Shown here in pieces: positions 24,131 through 37,012 of a stretch of 64,000 bases of DNA; within the stretch, counting starts at the first letter, position 1, and the number at the start of each line of letters is the position of its first letter. The notes under the pieces were generated by a model. That model worked only from the letters and a program-made list of their open reading frames with translations, was not told the DNA's origin and did no database searches. The position numbers were made by a program, and so were the translations under genes. Source of the DNA: Anaeramoeba flamelloides (taxonomy: Eukaryota; Metamonada; Anaeramoebidae); NCBI GenBank assembly GCA_027625915.1, contig JANTQA010000032.1, forward strand, positions 9,238,001 to 9,302,000. The letters run 5' to 3'.

Positions 24131-27100
24131 TAAATAAAAAAAAAAGATAGAAAGATTATTAAAAATAAATAAAAAATACACAATATAAATTTTGATTTTT
24201 TTATAATAAAAGAAACTTTTACATTTTAATCCAGAATCTATTAATACAATTTTGGTTTTCGCAATAAAATATATTATCATGATATTAACAATTAATTAGT
24301 GAAGAATATTAAAAAAAAAAAAAAATAGATATTATTCAGACTTTATCACAAAAAAATAATAAAATCTCTATACCCCAAACATTATTGACATAAAACAATT
24401 ATCCCAAAAAAATGACAAATTATTTTTTGGAAATCACCTTAAAAAAAATCTCTTGACTTTTACAGAGCCTTGAGATTTTGACAACGCCCCCTAAAATGTT
24501 AGAAAATGTTCATAACAGTTGTGAATTGTCTTCAAGTGTTTTAAAGTTTTGAAATACAGAAAGATTTTATAAAGGGAATGAGTTTGGTTGGTAATGGAAA
24601 AAAATTTTTTCTTTTCAATTTTTTGATTTTGTTTTAAATATAAAATCTCATAAAAATTATTTTTACATAATAATACTTATCCATTTCAACAATGTATTCG
24701 AATACAAAACAGATGTGTTTTTTTGTAACTATTTTATTACCTTTATAAGTAAAATAGCCAAAAAGAATACAGAGTGATTTTCCATCTTATTGGTGATCGG
24801 TAAAACAATAACCTCTAAGCTTTAGTTGTGTTTTCTGTCCAACATCAAAGATATGTGAATAATAACAAGAATAAGAATATAAAAATTGTACAGAAAATCT
24901 TAATAATTGGTGATAATCTCGCTAAGTTGTTGTGAAAGGTTTGAAAAGTTATTCAACACCTTTCAGGTTTCCTAGAATATTGAAAATGTTTTAACCCAAG
25001 ATGGAATTCTTTAAAGACCTTGTTAAGGGTTTATTTTTTAGACGCACTTTGTTTAAAAACAATTTACAACATCATGATTGAGTGAAAAAAGGATTTATTT
25101 ATTAGTTATTATTGTTACTATTGATCTAAATGGGGCACTAGATTGGTCAACCAAATCAAATGAAAATACTACAAAACTCTTTGATCTGATAGTTGATTGA
25201 ATAAAGTATCTTTTTTGTTTTTTTTTTAAAGTATAACATTTTAATCACTTGATCTATTTTTTGATCAAAAAAATTTTCTTTTTAAAAATAATATTGAATT
25301 AACGTACAACCTATAAACTTTAATTTTGAAATTAAAAAGTAATTGCAATATTTTGACATTTATTACGCTTTTCTAAATAATTATTGTGATTATATAGAAT
25401 ATCGCGATTTGTCATAATATCATGATAAAATTGAATATTGAGATTTTCTAAAAGATCGCCTTTTGATTAATATAATCACGATTTTTAATACTTTATTGTG
25501 GCTTAGGCATAGATATCATCAAAAAATCTAATATTTTTATTTATTTTCAGAAAAAAATAAAAAAAAAATTAAAATAAAATTTTTTTTCCAAATATTTCTC
25601 TATTTAAAATTTTCAATTTTTTTTTTTATTATTATTATTGAAGAAGTGTTTAATTACATTCCAGATTAAATTTTATTTAAATTCTATCAATAAAAAAATA
25701 TATATCAAATCGAACATTTCAAGATCGTTCAAGGTAAAAAATTACCCAATTTATTTTATATTTATTAGCAAAACAAAAAATTGAAAAGAAAAAAAGAAAA
25801 ATTAAAAATGAAAAAAAAAAAAATTATTCAATTTCAGCAGTTTTGAAAAATGAAAAAGACTCAAAATTTTTTGATTGTTAAATCATTTTTCACAAAATTG
25901 AGACATTTTTTATTTTTTTTTTTTTATCTTTACTTAATTAGTGACTTTGAATTTATCTTTATTAATTTAAATTCCATAAACTAACAAATATTTTTTTTTC
26001 CTATTTCAGTGACAGTAAACCTTAAAAGAAAAAAATAATACTTTGAAAATTATTTTTGCAAAACTCTTAGAATTCAATAACTGTTTTTATTGGATTATAT
26101 GAAAAATATAGATAATCAAAATTAAAGAATATGAGTTAGACAGTCGCGATCGAAAAAATAAGAGTTCGAAGAAAAATCTTTGTACTTTTTCTAAAAGAAT
26201 TATAAAAAAGTACAATTTCATTTTTTTTCTTTTTTCATTTCTTTATTATCAAAAAATAACAAATGAGACTTCCAACCTACATTCACCAACGAGATCGATT
26301 TAAAATCTTTCCATTTTTTACAAAGATTTTCAGGTTCTCAGAGTTAGATTTTGAGCGTGCTTTTTATCAAATGTATCTCTTATGTGTTAACCATAGTGAA
26401 TTGTAAATAATTTAATTTTCTTGTTTTTACTTTCTTGTTCATAACAAGTGTTAATTTTAAAGAACAATTAATGTTTCAACTTGTTGTGTCTTTTAAAACA
26501 ACTACAAAACAATACCAAATATTCTTTTTTCAATTCTGTTCTTTTCTTTTTCTTTATTCGAAACACATACCAATACTTTTCAATAAATACCAAAATTTTA
26601 AATAGCTTTAAGATGATTAAAAGACACAGACGTAAATTCCTTTTCATTTCTAATTTATTATTTTTTTTTTTCTTTTTTTTTTCTTTAAAATGCTGGCTGG
26701 GCTGCAAAACTCAGCATCAAAATAAAAAAATAAAAAAAAGCAAAAAGAAAAAATAAAATTTGAAACAAAATAGAATAAGATCGACAATTTTTTTTTCATC
26801 TAACACCAAATCTACTTTGTTAAAAGAGAAACGATCAGTTGTTAAAAAAAAAATAATTGAAGAAATAAAAAGAAATGATCCTTCAAATAGTTAATCAATC
26901 AACAAACCTTATAAAAGTCATTTTTAAAAAAAGTGTGAAAAAGAAGTTTTTAATTTATTTTAATTAATATCTAGATTGAAGGTTATCAACTTTGTTTTGT
27001 CGACATTTTGGAAACTGCTTTTTCATCACTTTTTAAAAATGGTTCTTTATAAATTGCTATGTAAAACAATTATCATATGTAAAAAATGTTGGAACACTTT

Positions 27101-27734
27101 TTTGAACCATAAACCTTCAGAGAATCATAGAGATCACACCATTAACAGAAATCACAGAAATCTCCAAAAAGAATAATGAACATCTTGTTCAAGTACAATA
27201 CTGGTATTTGAATTATTAATGGGAAATAATTTTCACTTCATTTTGCTGTTTTTCTTTGATCCAAATAGAGTTTTCAAAGAAATAGGTTGTAAGTTTTTTG
27301 TCACTATTGTTGAAAAAGGAAAGTGGAAAGAAGTGAAAATTTTTTCCCATTTATTTGGCAAATACAAGTAGAAACAAATTAACTTGCAAGAATAATTTAT
27401 AATTTTTTTTTATCAACCAAACCATTAAAAACAATCCAAATCTCCTTTTATAGTGGTGAAAAAAATACCTGACATGATTATAATCCCGGACAAGATTTTT
27501 AATTGTGAATATCAGGAAAATAGTTGGGTAATTGCAAATAAGCCCCATTCCAAAAATTTGGAAACCCAAAATCAAAAAGATGCAAAAAAAAAAAAATTCA
27601 ATTTATTATATTTTTCCAAACGAAATATAAAACCACATTTAAGTTATATATTATTAATGTTTTTATAAGTAATCACTTCCATCAAATAAAAGAAAAAAAT
27701 ATAAAATGAAAAAAAATAAAAATTGGTGTGTCCA

Positions 27735-28090
27735 AAATAATGAAACGAACGGAACAAAAAAAATATATTGGTAAATTTGTTGAAATTTTCACCAACAATT
27801 GCTGATCGATCAAATGATAAGATACCATCGACCAATTGTATGCGATTTTTTCGATTTAACAAACTCAACACTAGCCTTCTATCAACCTTTGAAAAAAAAA
27901 TTCCAGAACTAATGAAACATATTACATAACTGGAAAAAAGGAAATGAAAACAAAATAAAAAAGACAAAAAATGAAATAAGTTTGTAAAATCAAAATTATT
28001 TCCAAATTGAATTTAAAACGTAGTATTGTTATTCTTTCAACTGTTTAAACTGTGTACAAATCTTTGGAATTTAGTTTATATTTCAAAAAA
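27735..28090 (+). repeat. Repeat F, copy near 27.8 kb
   Basis: Begins with the F peptide segment (MKRTEQKKYIGKFVEIF when read forward) and continues into 'gaaacatattac' and 'tttggaatttagtttat', like the copies at 29.0 and 42.7 kb. The frame is broken, so it is not a gene. Confidence 0.5.
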
Positions 28091-28789
28091 TGTAACTCAC
28101 ATGAAATAATAAATTGAATATATATATATAAATATTCATTGGTATTCAAGTGCGATTAATTATTAAATCTGATTAATAATTCACTTTTAAATTATTACAA
28201 AGGTATAAAGGCCTGATATTTTAAAAATTAAAAAACTAAAAATAAAACCAAAAACTAAAAAAAAAGACAGATACAATTTTTGAAAAGAGCATAGTAATTA
28301 ATAATATCGAAAACATTTTATTGGGTACTCATTCCAAAAAACCATCAATTTGATTTTTTAGTTAAAAAATGAGATTATCGAGAAATTGTTCTATTTTCAC
28401 GAATTTGGATTTTTTTCACAATTTTAAGGGAGTAGCCACCATTAAGTCAAAATTTTCACTTTTTTACCAATTCCAAAAGAAGATCAGAAAACAACATTTT
28501 TTACTTTGGTTATGCCATGTGTATTTTTATATTTAAAGTACTTTTTGAAAAATAATTTATTACTTTTAATTTTACACATAAAATAAAAATGCTAAATAGA
28601 ATATTAAGCCGAATTATCTTATCTACTTTGGGAAATGATAAATGGATTTACCTTTTGTTCCTATTCTCAACATTATATTGTGGCATTTTTATTTTATGTT
28701 GAAAAAATTTTTTAATTAATTGTTTTTATAAAGGGGGCATTTTAATGATAAAAATCAAACAAAACCACAACAGAAAAAAAACAATACAG

Positions 28790-29345
28790 TTTTCTGATCT
28801 AAACCCCAATTCAAAATTTTTAACACACCAAAATTCGTTTTGTGAAAAAAAAAACTTATTTAATCAATTCAAGAAGATTTACCAAATTAGAACCATTCAC
28901 TAATTGAAAAGTTAACACTTTTTTATAAATTACAATACTCACAAAACAATAAATAAATAATTATCAATACAAATAAATCATAAGTGTGTTAAAAATTTTG
29001 GAGAGAGCATAACAAAAAAAATACATTGGTAAATTTGTTGAAATTCTATTAGGAATATTGATCGATCAAAGGTTAGATACTACCAACTAATTTTATTTGA
29101 GTTCTTCTATTTGGAACAACTTGACTTTAACCTAATATCAATTGTTCAAAAAAATTTGGATCGAACAAAACAAATTACGTAATTCAAACAATGAAATGAA
29201 TAATCAAAAAAACTAAAAGATGAAAAAATGATTTTCATATTTTACAAAAATCAAAATTATCTCCAATTTCAATGAAATTGTTTTATTGTGATTGCTTGGA
29301 CCGTTTTAGCTGTGTGGAAAATTTTGAATTTTAGTTTAATTTAAA
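28790..29345 (+). repeat. Repeat F, copy near 29 kb
   Basis: Opens 'ccaattcaaaatttttaaca', continues 'cttatttaatcaattc' and 'ttggagagagcata', then the peptide segment (KKYIGKFVEILL read forward), ending near 'ttttgaattttagttt'. It provides an uninterrupted left end against which the copy at 41.9-43.4 kb can be compared. Confidence 0.55.
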
Positions 29346-31722
29346 ATGTAAGAAAAAAGTGAAATTGTTGATTTCTGACATTGAGGACTAGAATCTTACT
29401 TTAATTAAATTTCTTCTGAAATTAAAAAGGAATAAAAATGGATTAGATAAAAAAAAGAGAGAGAGAGATCCTAAAGAATCTTGAGATCCATCATTCTATG
29501 TTAAACCTTTTTTTAAATATTTCGAATTTAAATTTACTACATGTTTTTAAAAAATGATTATGTCATGCGAAAATGATTTAATCTTGAAGAGAATTAAAAA
29601 TATAGAAAGCATTTAATGATTTGTATTATCCTGAATATTTGCATTGTTAGTAAATCTAATATGACAATAAGTTGAGATTCAAGGATTATTCCAAAAATAA
29701 TAAAGTATTGTTGATGTAAATGTTCAATCAACCCGTTAATCAAGTTTAAAATCAAAATAAAATTATCTTTTTATCATGATCATTGGTTTAATTTATTTCT
29801 TTTGATTTATTTTTTCAAAATTAATTGTTTTTTTCAAGATCTTTGTAATAATCAAATTATTATTTTTACTAATTCTAAAATATTTTTAAAATTTATTTGA
29901 AAATTCTAAAAGTATTAAAGTGGAATTAATTTTTAATATTGGTATGAAGATTAGTATATGTTTTGTAATTTGATTTCTACTTTTAGAACACCACTATTCG
30001 AAATAATCACACATTTTATTAGCATTGATTTGTGAATTGAAATAAAAAATGATAAATTAATCTTGTAAACTTTCAAAAGAATAATAAATATTAATTGAAT
30101 TCAAGGAAAAGTTTAAAATTCCCGAATAATTAAATTTTCAAGATTGGAAAAGTATTAGAAAAAGTTAATTATGATTTTATTGTTTCTATATATTTTTTGT
30201 TAAATATTTTTGAGTTCAAGTTGAGTATAACTTTATAAACAAAGTTTCAAATAAATTCAATAATAGTTCAAAAGTTCTAAAAAATGAAATATTTTTATTT
30301 ATGAAAAATACAAAAGAATTACATGGAAAATATATTTGATACTTTTGTAAAATAAAAAAAAAAAAGTAGTTTATTATTTTATTAAGAGTTACAAAGCTAT
30401 TAAAACATTTCAATAAAAAAAAAAAAAAGAATTTAATTAATTAACAAAAAATTTGTTTAATAATATTGAAATTATATTACCAAATAAAATGATTTATTTT
30501 TTAAAAGATATCGAATGATTAAAAATAGAGATATTTAAAAAACACATAATAAATCTGAAATTCTCTTTTCTAAAATATAATTTTGAAAAATAAAATAATT
30601 ATTATTTAATTTTTTTTTTGAGTTTCTCTAAAATAGTTGGATTTGGTGAATATTTGTAGATAAAATTATATTCAAATAATTACGAAATATAATATAAATA
30701 AAATATAAAAATATAAAGTGAAAGTATTTAGCCTTAGATCTCAAAAAAAATAGTCTCCATAAAAAAATTAAATAAATTTCTCCAAATTTATTTTTAAATA
30801 TTATTGTCTCAAAATATTGATTTCTCAGAAATTTTAATTTATTAGTAAAAATAACGTTTTCAATTTTTTTTTTTAAAATTTTTAGGGAATCTAGAACTTA
30901 AACGTACCAATATAATTTTTATTAAACTATCTCATGTTTCAATTCCAGTGGTTGTTATGGTGTTGCTACTCCCTTAAGAATTTTTAGAAATTTAAAAAAT
31001 ATATAATGTAAATATATTTGATAACTCAAAAAAATGAGATTAATTTTAATTTTTATCAAAAAATCAAAATAATAAAGCATCGATTACTACATTTTTTTTT
31101 TTTTTTAGAATTTATTGAATTGTTCTTTAGATTTTAAAAACACCAAAATTTTTTGCTCTATTTTTTTCAATAAATTTTTGATTCTTTTGAATTTTTAGAT
31201 TATCGTGATTTTTTAATATTATCAGAAATATTTAATAATTTCCTTAAAAAAAAAAAAAAAATTGTGATAATCTACATTATCGTAAAAAGATAAACTAATA
31301 AATTCATTTATACATTTGTTATTAAAATCCTCATATTGGTGATTATCCATATTAATTTCTGTGAATGTATTTTTTTCAAAAGAAATAATTATTATCTAGA
31401 TCAATTGATTCGCAAATCTTCATTCTTTACGGAATAGAATCCAATTTAAGACACTTTAAAAATATTATATTTTGAAAAAAAAAAAAAGTATCTATTTTCA
31501 ATTTGAAACAGTCTTTTTTTTTTCAACATATCTCTTAAGGATTCTTTTTGTTTCTTTATTATTTTTTATTTTTTTTTGTTTTTTTTTTATTCTTTTTGTT
31601 TTTTTTTTTATTCTTTTTGTTTTTTTTTTTCAACAAATACACAATTATTTTATTTCTCATTCAAAATATTAATTAAAATTTCAATCTGATTTTAATTACT
31701 TTAATTATTCATAAATCAATAG

Positions 31723-32291
31723 AAACAAAAGATCAATGGTCGCGAGATGATCCATGTTTTCATTTCTTACAGATGTTTTTTGTAATAATCTCTTCTATTG
31801 GTTTCTGCGTATGTTTCAAAGTTGGTGGATTCTTGGAATTCTTCAGAATTATTGTCAAAAACCTCTTTTTTGATTATTTGCTTGTTGGGATAATTATTGC
31901 GTTTTTAACCTCATTTATTATAAACCGATACTTTAGAACAAACCCTGGGTATCATCGAGTAGTTCAGAAAGTTGAACCATTATATTCATTTGATGTTCAT
32001 TGCAATTCCTATTTTGTCTATTTTATCCTTACAAACGTAATACAATATGTATTATTGCCGTTAATCATTTCAAAATCTTTTTTTTCGGTTATAATTGGTA
32101 ATATAATTTATACGTTTGCATTGTGCTATTATTTTTATTTAACATTTTTAGGGTATAAAACACTCCCTTTCATTAAAAAGTCTGTAATATTTTTATACCC
32201 AATCCCAATTATAATCATTTTTTTTTTAATTACAACTATATTGAAATTTCCCTTAATTCATTTTTTTCTAAAGATATATTTTTGGAAATAA
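31723..32291 (+). CDS. UNC50: UNC-50 family membrane protein, 3' exon (partial)
   Basis: After an AG at 31721-31722 the frame reads TKDQWSRDDPCF, matching human ATKDMWARDDPAF. It then continues through the family's hallmark pieces: 'EPLYSFDVHCNSYF' (human GYAFDVHLNAFY), 'YYFYLTFLGYKTLPF' (human YYIYVTFLGYSALPF) and 'KSVIFLYP'. It ends normally after 188 complete residues with about five hydrophobic segments. UNC-50/Gmh1 proteins are Golgi/ER membrane proteins linked in animals and yeast to vesicle traffic and receptor surface delivery. The N-terminal part (the Trp/Pro-rich segment before this exon) is missing. The exon begins in phase 1, so an upstream exon is required. Either a very long intron separates them or the 5' part is lost. 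Confidence 0.9.
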
Positions 32292-32959
32292 TTTATACGA
32301 AACCAAAAAGAAATTTTTTTGTTTTTTTTTAAATGTTATCAATAATATAAATTATAATATTAGTAATAAAAATATATACCATAAATAAATACTTTTTTTT
32401 ATAAAAAAAAAAACTTTCAATATTTATGTTTATTTTGTTTTCCCTATAGATACTTTGATTTATTTCACAAGGGCTAACTGTTGAGGTTTTTGTGTGTTGC
32501 TGATAATTTCGATCAATTTATCATATTTTGTGTTCATAAAAATTATTCATGAATGTATTAATGTTTTTGTATGTTATAGATTTTGATTATAGAAGATCAA
32601 GTATGTAAGGTGACAAGAAACTAAAATTCAAAATTTTTAACACAGTTAAAACAGTTAAAAGAATAGTAATAAAACATTTTACTTTAAATTGGAAAATAAT
32701 TTTGAATTTTTGTAAAATATCCTAATCATTTTTTAATCTTTTAGTTTATTGTTTTCATTTCATTTTTTGAATTACATAACTTTATTTTGTTCGATCAACT
32801 TTTTTGCAAATATTTATATTATGTTAATGTTGAGTTGTTCAAAATAGAAGAACTTAATAAAATTTTCACAATGGTATCTTACCATTTGAACAATCAATAA
32901 TTGAATAAACATCTATTTCAAAAATAGTGACTTGCCGGAAAGAATAAATTGAAAAAAAA

Positions 32960-33490
32960 AAAAATATCCTTTTGTATTCAAGAACAATTAATAATTAAAT
33001 CTGATTTGTAATTAACTTTTAAATAATAATAATAAAAAAAAAAACCTGATATTTTAACAATTAAAAAAAATAAAATCAAAAACTAAAAAAAAGTGAGTCA
33101 CAATCTTTGAAATTAGAATTATCGATTTTTTATTACTGAAATATGACTGAAAAAAAATTAACAATAAGAATTTTTTACTAATAATTAAATTCGTTTTAAA
33201 AAACATTAAATAGTATAAATTTTCTTAGTGATTATTGATCTTTTCGGTGCTCAATTTTTTTTCCACTAGGATCTTTTGCAAAATAAAAACTAATCAAAAA
33301 AAAAGAAAGAAAAAGAAAAAGAAAAAAAAAACAAAAGAAAAAGAAAACAAAAAGAAAAACAAAAATTTGCACAATTAGTAAAAATGATTCAGATCCAAAA
33401 ATTTGAAAATATTTTTTTGATTAGAATACTGGAATAAGAACTCAAAAAAACTTCCCTCAACATTATAAAGTCAGTTAAAATTTTTTTAAA
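32960..33490 (-). repeat. Composite repeat C, copy 3 (inverted)
   Basis: Read on the minus strand it follows the order of the copies at 7.7 and 14.2 kb, including the pyrimidine tract (here 33296-33362 as purines) and the inner GTGAGTC motif ('aaagtgagtcacaatc' near 33090). Confidence 0.65.
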
Positions 33491-33734
33491 TGGTTTATTT
33501 AATTTGTGGAAACAAACGAAGGTATTTATTTATTTTTTTGAGTATATTTCTAGGGGGGGAATATTATTTCAATTTAAAATTTGGGTGAGTAAAAAGGATA
33601 TTTAGTTTATTTATTTATTTATTTATAGAAAGGGGTAAGAAAAGAAAAATCATCAAATAAAAAAAAAGAGAAGAAAAATAATTAAAATAAATATAAAAAA
33701 TAAATTTATCATTTTCATGACCAATTAGAAACTA

Positions 33735-33870
33735 TCCACATCCTGAATACACAGGAGGGGCAAAACCCGGATAGGAAGTTTAAGAATTATAGATAAAAAT
33801 TCCAGATTCCATGATTAATAATTGGTATTCCACGACTCTTCGAGTGGGGCACTGGTTGCCCGAATTTATA
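33735..33870. ncRNA. Candidate structured RNA (GC-rich island)
   Basis: Local base composition is far less AT-rich than the surroundings. A hairpin TCCTGAATACACAGGA (5-bp stem) is followed by GGGGCAAAACCCGG. Then comes CCACGACTCTTCGAGTGGGG, with an ACTC/GAGT stem on a TTC loop. A possible closing pair is GGGGCA near 33757 with TGCCC near 33857. In AT-rich protist genomes such islands are often RNA genes. I cannot match it to a known snRNA, snoRNA, SRP or tRNA, and strand is unknown. Confidence 0.3.
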
Positions 33871-34134
33871 TATTTTAAAAGGGTATTTAGTTTAGATTGG
33901 GACTGGAAAACAGTATTTAATTGTACTTTAATATGGGAATTTGCTTTATAAATTCAATCTTTTAATAAAAAAATGGTATAGGATACTCATTTTAATTAAT
34001 AATATTTTCTTTTGGGGATTAGTAGCCCCCAAATGAGTTTGGAAATTATGGACATAATACAGATAATGCATATTTTTTTTTTGGTTTTATTAAATTGGGT
34101 TTTACATGTATGAGTGATGTGTAAAATTCGTTGA

Positions 34135-34137
<3 letters not shown>

Positions 34138-34205
<68 letters not shown>
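34138..34205. repeat. (AT)n dinucleotide array
   Basis: About 34 uninterrupted AT units. Related arrays lie at 36847-36894 and 36972-37009, and shorter ones at 9691-9714 and 10810-10832. Confidence 0.95.
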
Positions 34206-34207
<2 letters not shown>

Positions 34208-34904
34208 CTTAATTAAGACACAAAAACATTAGATAAGTTGATCTAATTTGGAATTGATAAAAAAGATAAATTTTGACTACTTTTCTTCCTCAAATAAGAT
34301 ATTTCCAAAAAAGTGTTGCATTTTTTTTTACATTTCATATAAAACAATTTTTTTAGTTATGATAATCATTAATCAACTATACCAAATTAAGTTTAATATT
34401 TATACCGATTGAATCAATCACTTATATATTAATTCAAAGCATGTTAGTTGAAATATTCCCAAAAAATGAAAAAAAAAAATAACACTTTTTTTGGTTAAAG
34501 TAATGTACGACCAATTTCAATAAAAAACTGGAAATATGGAAAGGGTACAAATGATTTTTAAAACACAAAAACGCAGTTATATGTTTTTAATTATATTGTA
34601 AATTTTATTGAGATTATACAAGTTATGAAAATATTTTTTTCGATCAAAAAGAAAATAATAAACACCAATTTTCACCATAAAAAAATATCCGATAAAATCG
34701 ATATCAGAAATTTAATATATTTTATTTCTGCAATACAATACTAAGAAACAAATTGAATTATTATCAAGAATCTATAAATGGTTGTTAATGATTTTATATA
34801 TTTAAATCTTTTTTGAAGAATTGGTTACATAAATATATTTTAAAATAAATTTGCCCCACATATTGGAAATAGCTTATTAATTTGAAAAAAAAAATACTAA
34901 TTCG

Positions 34905-35745
34905 TTTTCTCAATTTTTAAAGAGTTTTCAATTTTCAAGAGTTTTAAAAGGAAAAAATATTTTTTATTGTACTTGTGTTTTCGAAATAGAAAACCAAACT
35001 ATTTAGATGGTTTTAAATATAGAATCTCCCACATAAATGGAAAATTACTAATAAACAATGCTTTCCAATACTTTTAAGGAAATTGAATCCCTAGGTGTAT
35101 ATAATTGTTTGGTTTTATTTCGTTGTTTGTAAGATTTTTCTGTTTGTATTTTTTCACAGCCGAGAAACGAAAAGTCTGATACCCAAAGAATTCAAGGGCT
35201 TTTTGAAAAAAAAATAATAATAAATCAACTAAGAAAACAAAAGAGTATGTAATAAAACAGAAAAAAGTGATTTTATTATAAGTTCGTGATTTTAAAGTGA
35301 AAAATTGTCATACCTATGATAGATATATATATCACAGCTATTACATTTTTTCGTTTGAAAACAATAAAAGATTTTAAAAATCGCGTTTTTTCGATTTTTT
35401 TATATGTTTTTTCGTTTCATTTGTTGTTTTCGTTTTTTGTTTTTTTAAAAAGTCCTCGAATTCTTTTGAAATCATACTTTTCGTTTCTGGGACGTGAAAA
35501 AACGTAAACGAAAAAACTTAAAAACAACGAAAAACAAACAATTATATACATTTATGTCACAATTTCCTTAAAAGTGTTTCATCAAAAGGGAATTCATGAT
35601 TTACCATTTATGTGTGAGTTTTTAGTTTTAAAAACCAGGTAAATAGTTTTATTTTCAATTTTTAAAAAGTAAAAAACACGCAAAGTGGATTTCAGTTTAA
35701 AAATCTTAAAAATTGAAGACACATTAAAAACTGAGTTAAAAGAAT
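34905..35745. mobile_element. Large imperfect foldback, arms of about 350 bp
   Basis: The left arm (about 34905-35260) and right arm (about 35390-35745) are inverted copies. Examples are 'cttttaaggaaattg' at 35067 against 'caatttccttaaaag' at 35559, and 'cagccgagaaacgaaaagt' at 35158 against the complement near 35478. 'ccacataaatgg' at 35030 has a similar mirror. The centre contains a short palindrome around 'gatatatatatc'. No transposase was seen. The arms are diverged, so it is old. Exact ends are uncertain. Confidence 0.6.
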
Positions 35746-36845
35746 TATTTTTTATAAAAAATTACTATTTGAGTTGAAAATTAGTTAAAAATTCCAATAT
35801 TTTATTAATCAAATTTCTTATAGGAATCTTTTATCTATTGCCATTCCCAACAATATTTTTATATTGATCACAAAAAAATATTAAAAATTATCATCATAAA
35901 AAAATTTTTTTTTCACAATTCCTAATTTGGAAAATCTGATCAGTAATTATTTTCACCTATGACTTCCCCTTTAACTTATAAGCAAGATAATTATATTATT
36001 TTTTTCTTGATAGTATAAATTAATTTTAATCCTTTTTTGACATAATCCATTCTCAGATTTTTATCCGGTCTATTATTTCTTAACACTTATTTAGTTAGAA
36101 TCAATTATTATATTTTGTAAAACAATAATTTCATTTTTTATTATTTACTTTTTTACAAAATTACTCTCAAACAATTCTTTTGTTGTCTGTTTTATACAAA
36201 ATTACAACTTTCTGTGTTATTTAAATATATATATATATATATTGATGGTGGAAAAAAATCGAAGAATATGTGAACATAAGTAATAATTCTTTTCATTTTT
36301 TAAAGTACTTTTAAGAATTATTATATTGTTTCTTACTCAAATTTACATTTTTTATTATAATTATTATTTAATTTAACATGACAGATGGAAATTAACGAAT
36401 AAACAAGTGTAAAAATACAAAACACAATCCAGGTGTAGAGAATGTTTTAAATTTTATTATGTGACAAATTTGATTTAAAATCATTAGTATTTAATTTTTT
36501 TTTGTTTATTGTTTTATTTTTTTTGTGATCGATCATAAATTTTATTTTTTAAAATTATTATATTTATCAAAATAAATTTTAATACAAAAAAATTTTTTAA
36601 TTGCTTTTTGGTAACTAGCCAAAATAAATTTTTAAAATAAATCATATTTTCGATTATTTTTCATTTTTATATTTTATTTTTTTGAATTTTTGAAGTTTCA
36701 ATAATGAAGAATTTATGAGATATACTATCAGAAAAAACATATTTTTAGTAAACAGGGATTTTTGAAAAAATTTCTTGTGTCTACACAGTCTAATGGCATG
36801 GAATTCACCCTTTTTTATTTTCCATGTTGACAAAATGTACCTACT

Positions 36846-36882
<37 letters not shown>

Positions 36883-36910
36883 ATATATATATATCCGATA
36901 AACGAATTTT

Positions 36911-36939
36911 ACGCGTCGGTCACGCGTGCGCCAACGCGT
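36911..36939. promoter_or_regulatory. Cluster of three ACGCGT (MCB-like) sites
   Basis: ACGCGT occurs at 36911-36916, 36922-36927 and 36934-36939, between two long AT arrays. The spacing of 11 and 12 bases puts them on one face of the helix. ACGCGT is the MluI cell-cycle box recognised by MBF/DSC1-type factors in fungi. Whether this organism uses it is unknown, and the nearest start (TMEM181-like) is 2.65 kb downstream. Confidence 0.35.
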
Positions 36940-36974
36940 TTCATGAAATCAAAAAAATCGCCATACCTGTGATA

Positions 36975-37012
<38 letters not shown>

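Larger units (their letters stand above)
21158..31722. other. 10.5-kb stretch without a recognisable gene
   Basis: Lies between the RCC1/BTB start and the UNC-50 exon. The 5' exon(s) of UNC-50 should be here or missing, but I could not find them. Visible content: a near-palindrome ACTCTTAAAGAGT (21220-21232) about 60 bases before the RCC1/BTB start, a repeat B fragment (23930-24130), F-type repeats at 27.7-28.1 and 28.8-29.3 kb, and a C-type end piece (28140-28275). The rest is AT-rich sequence with short A/T runs. Confidence 0.5.
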
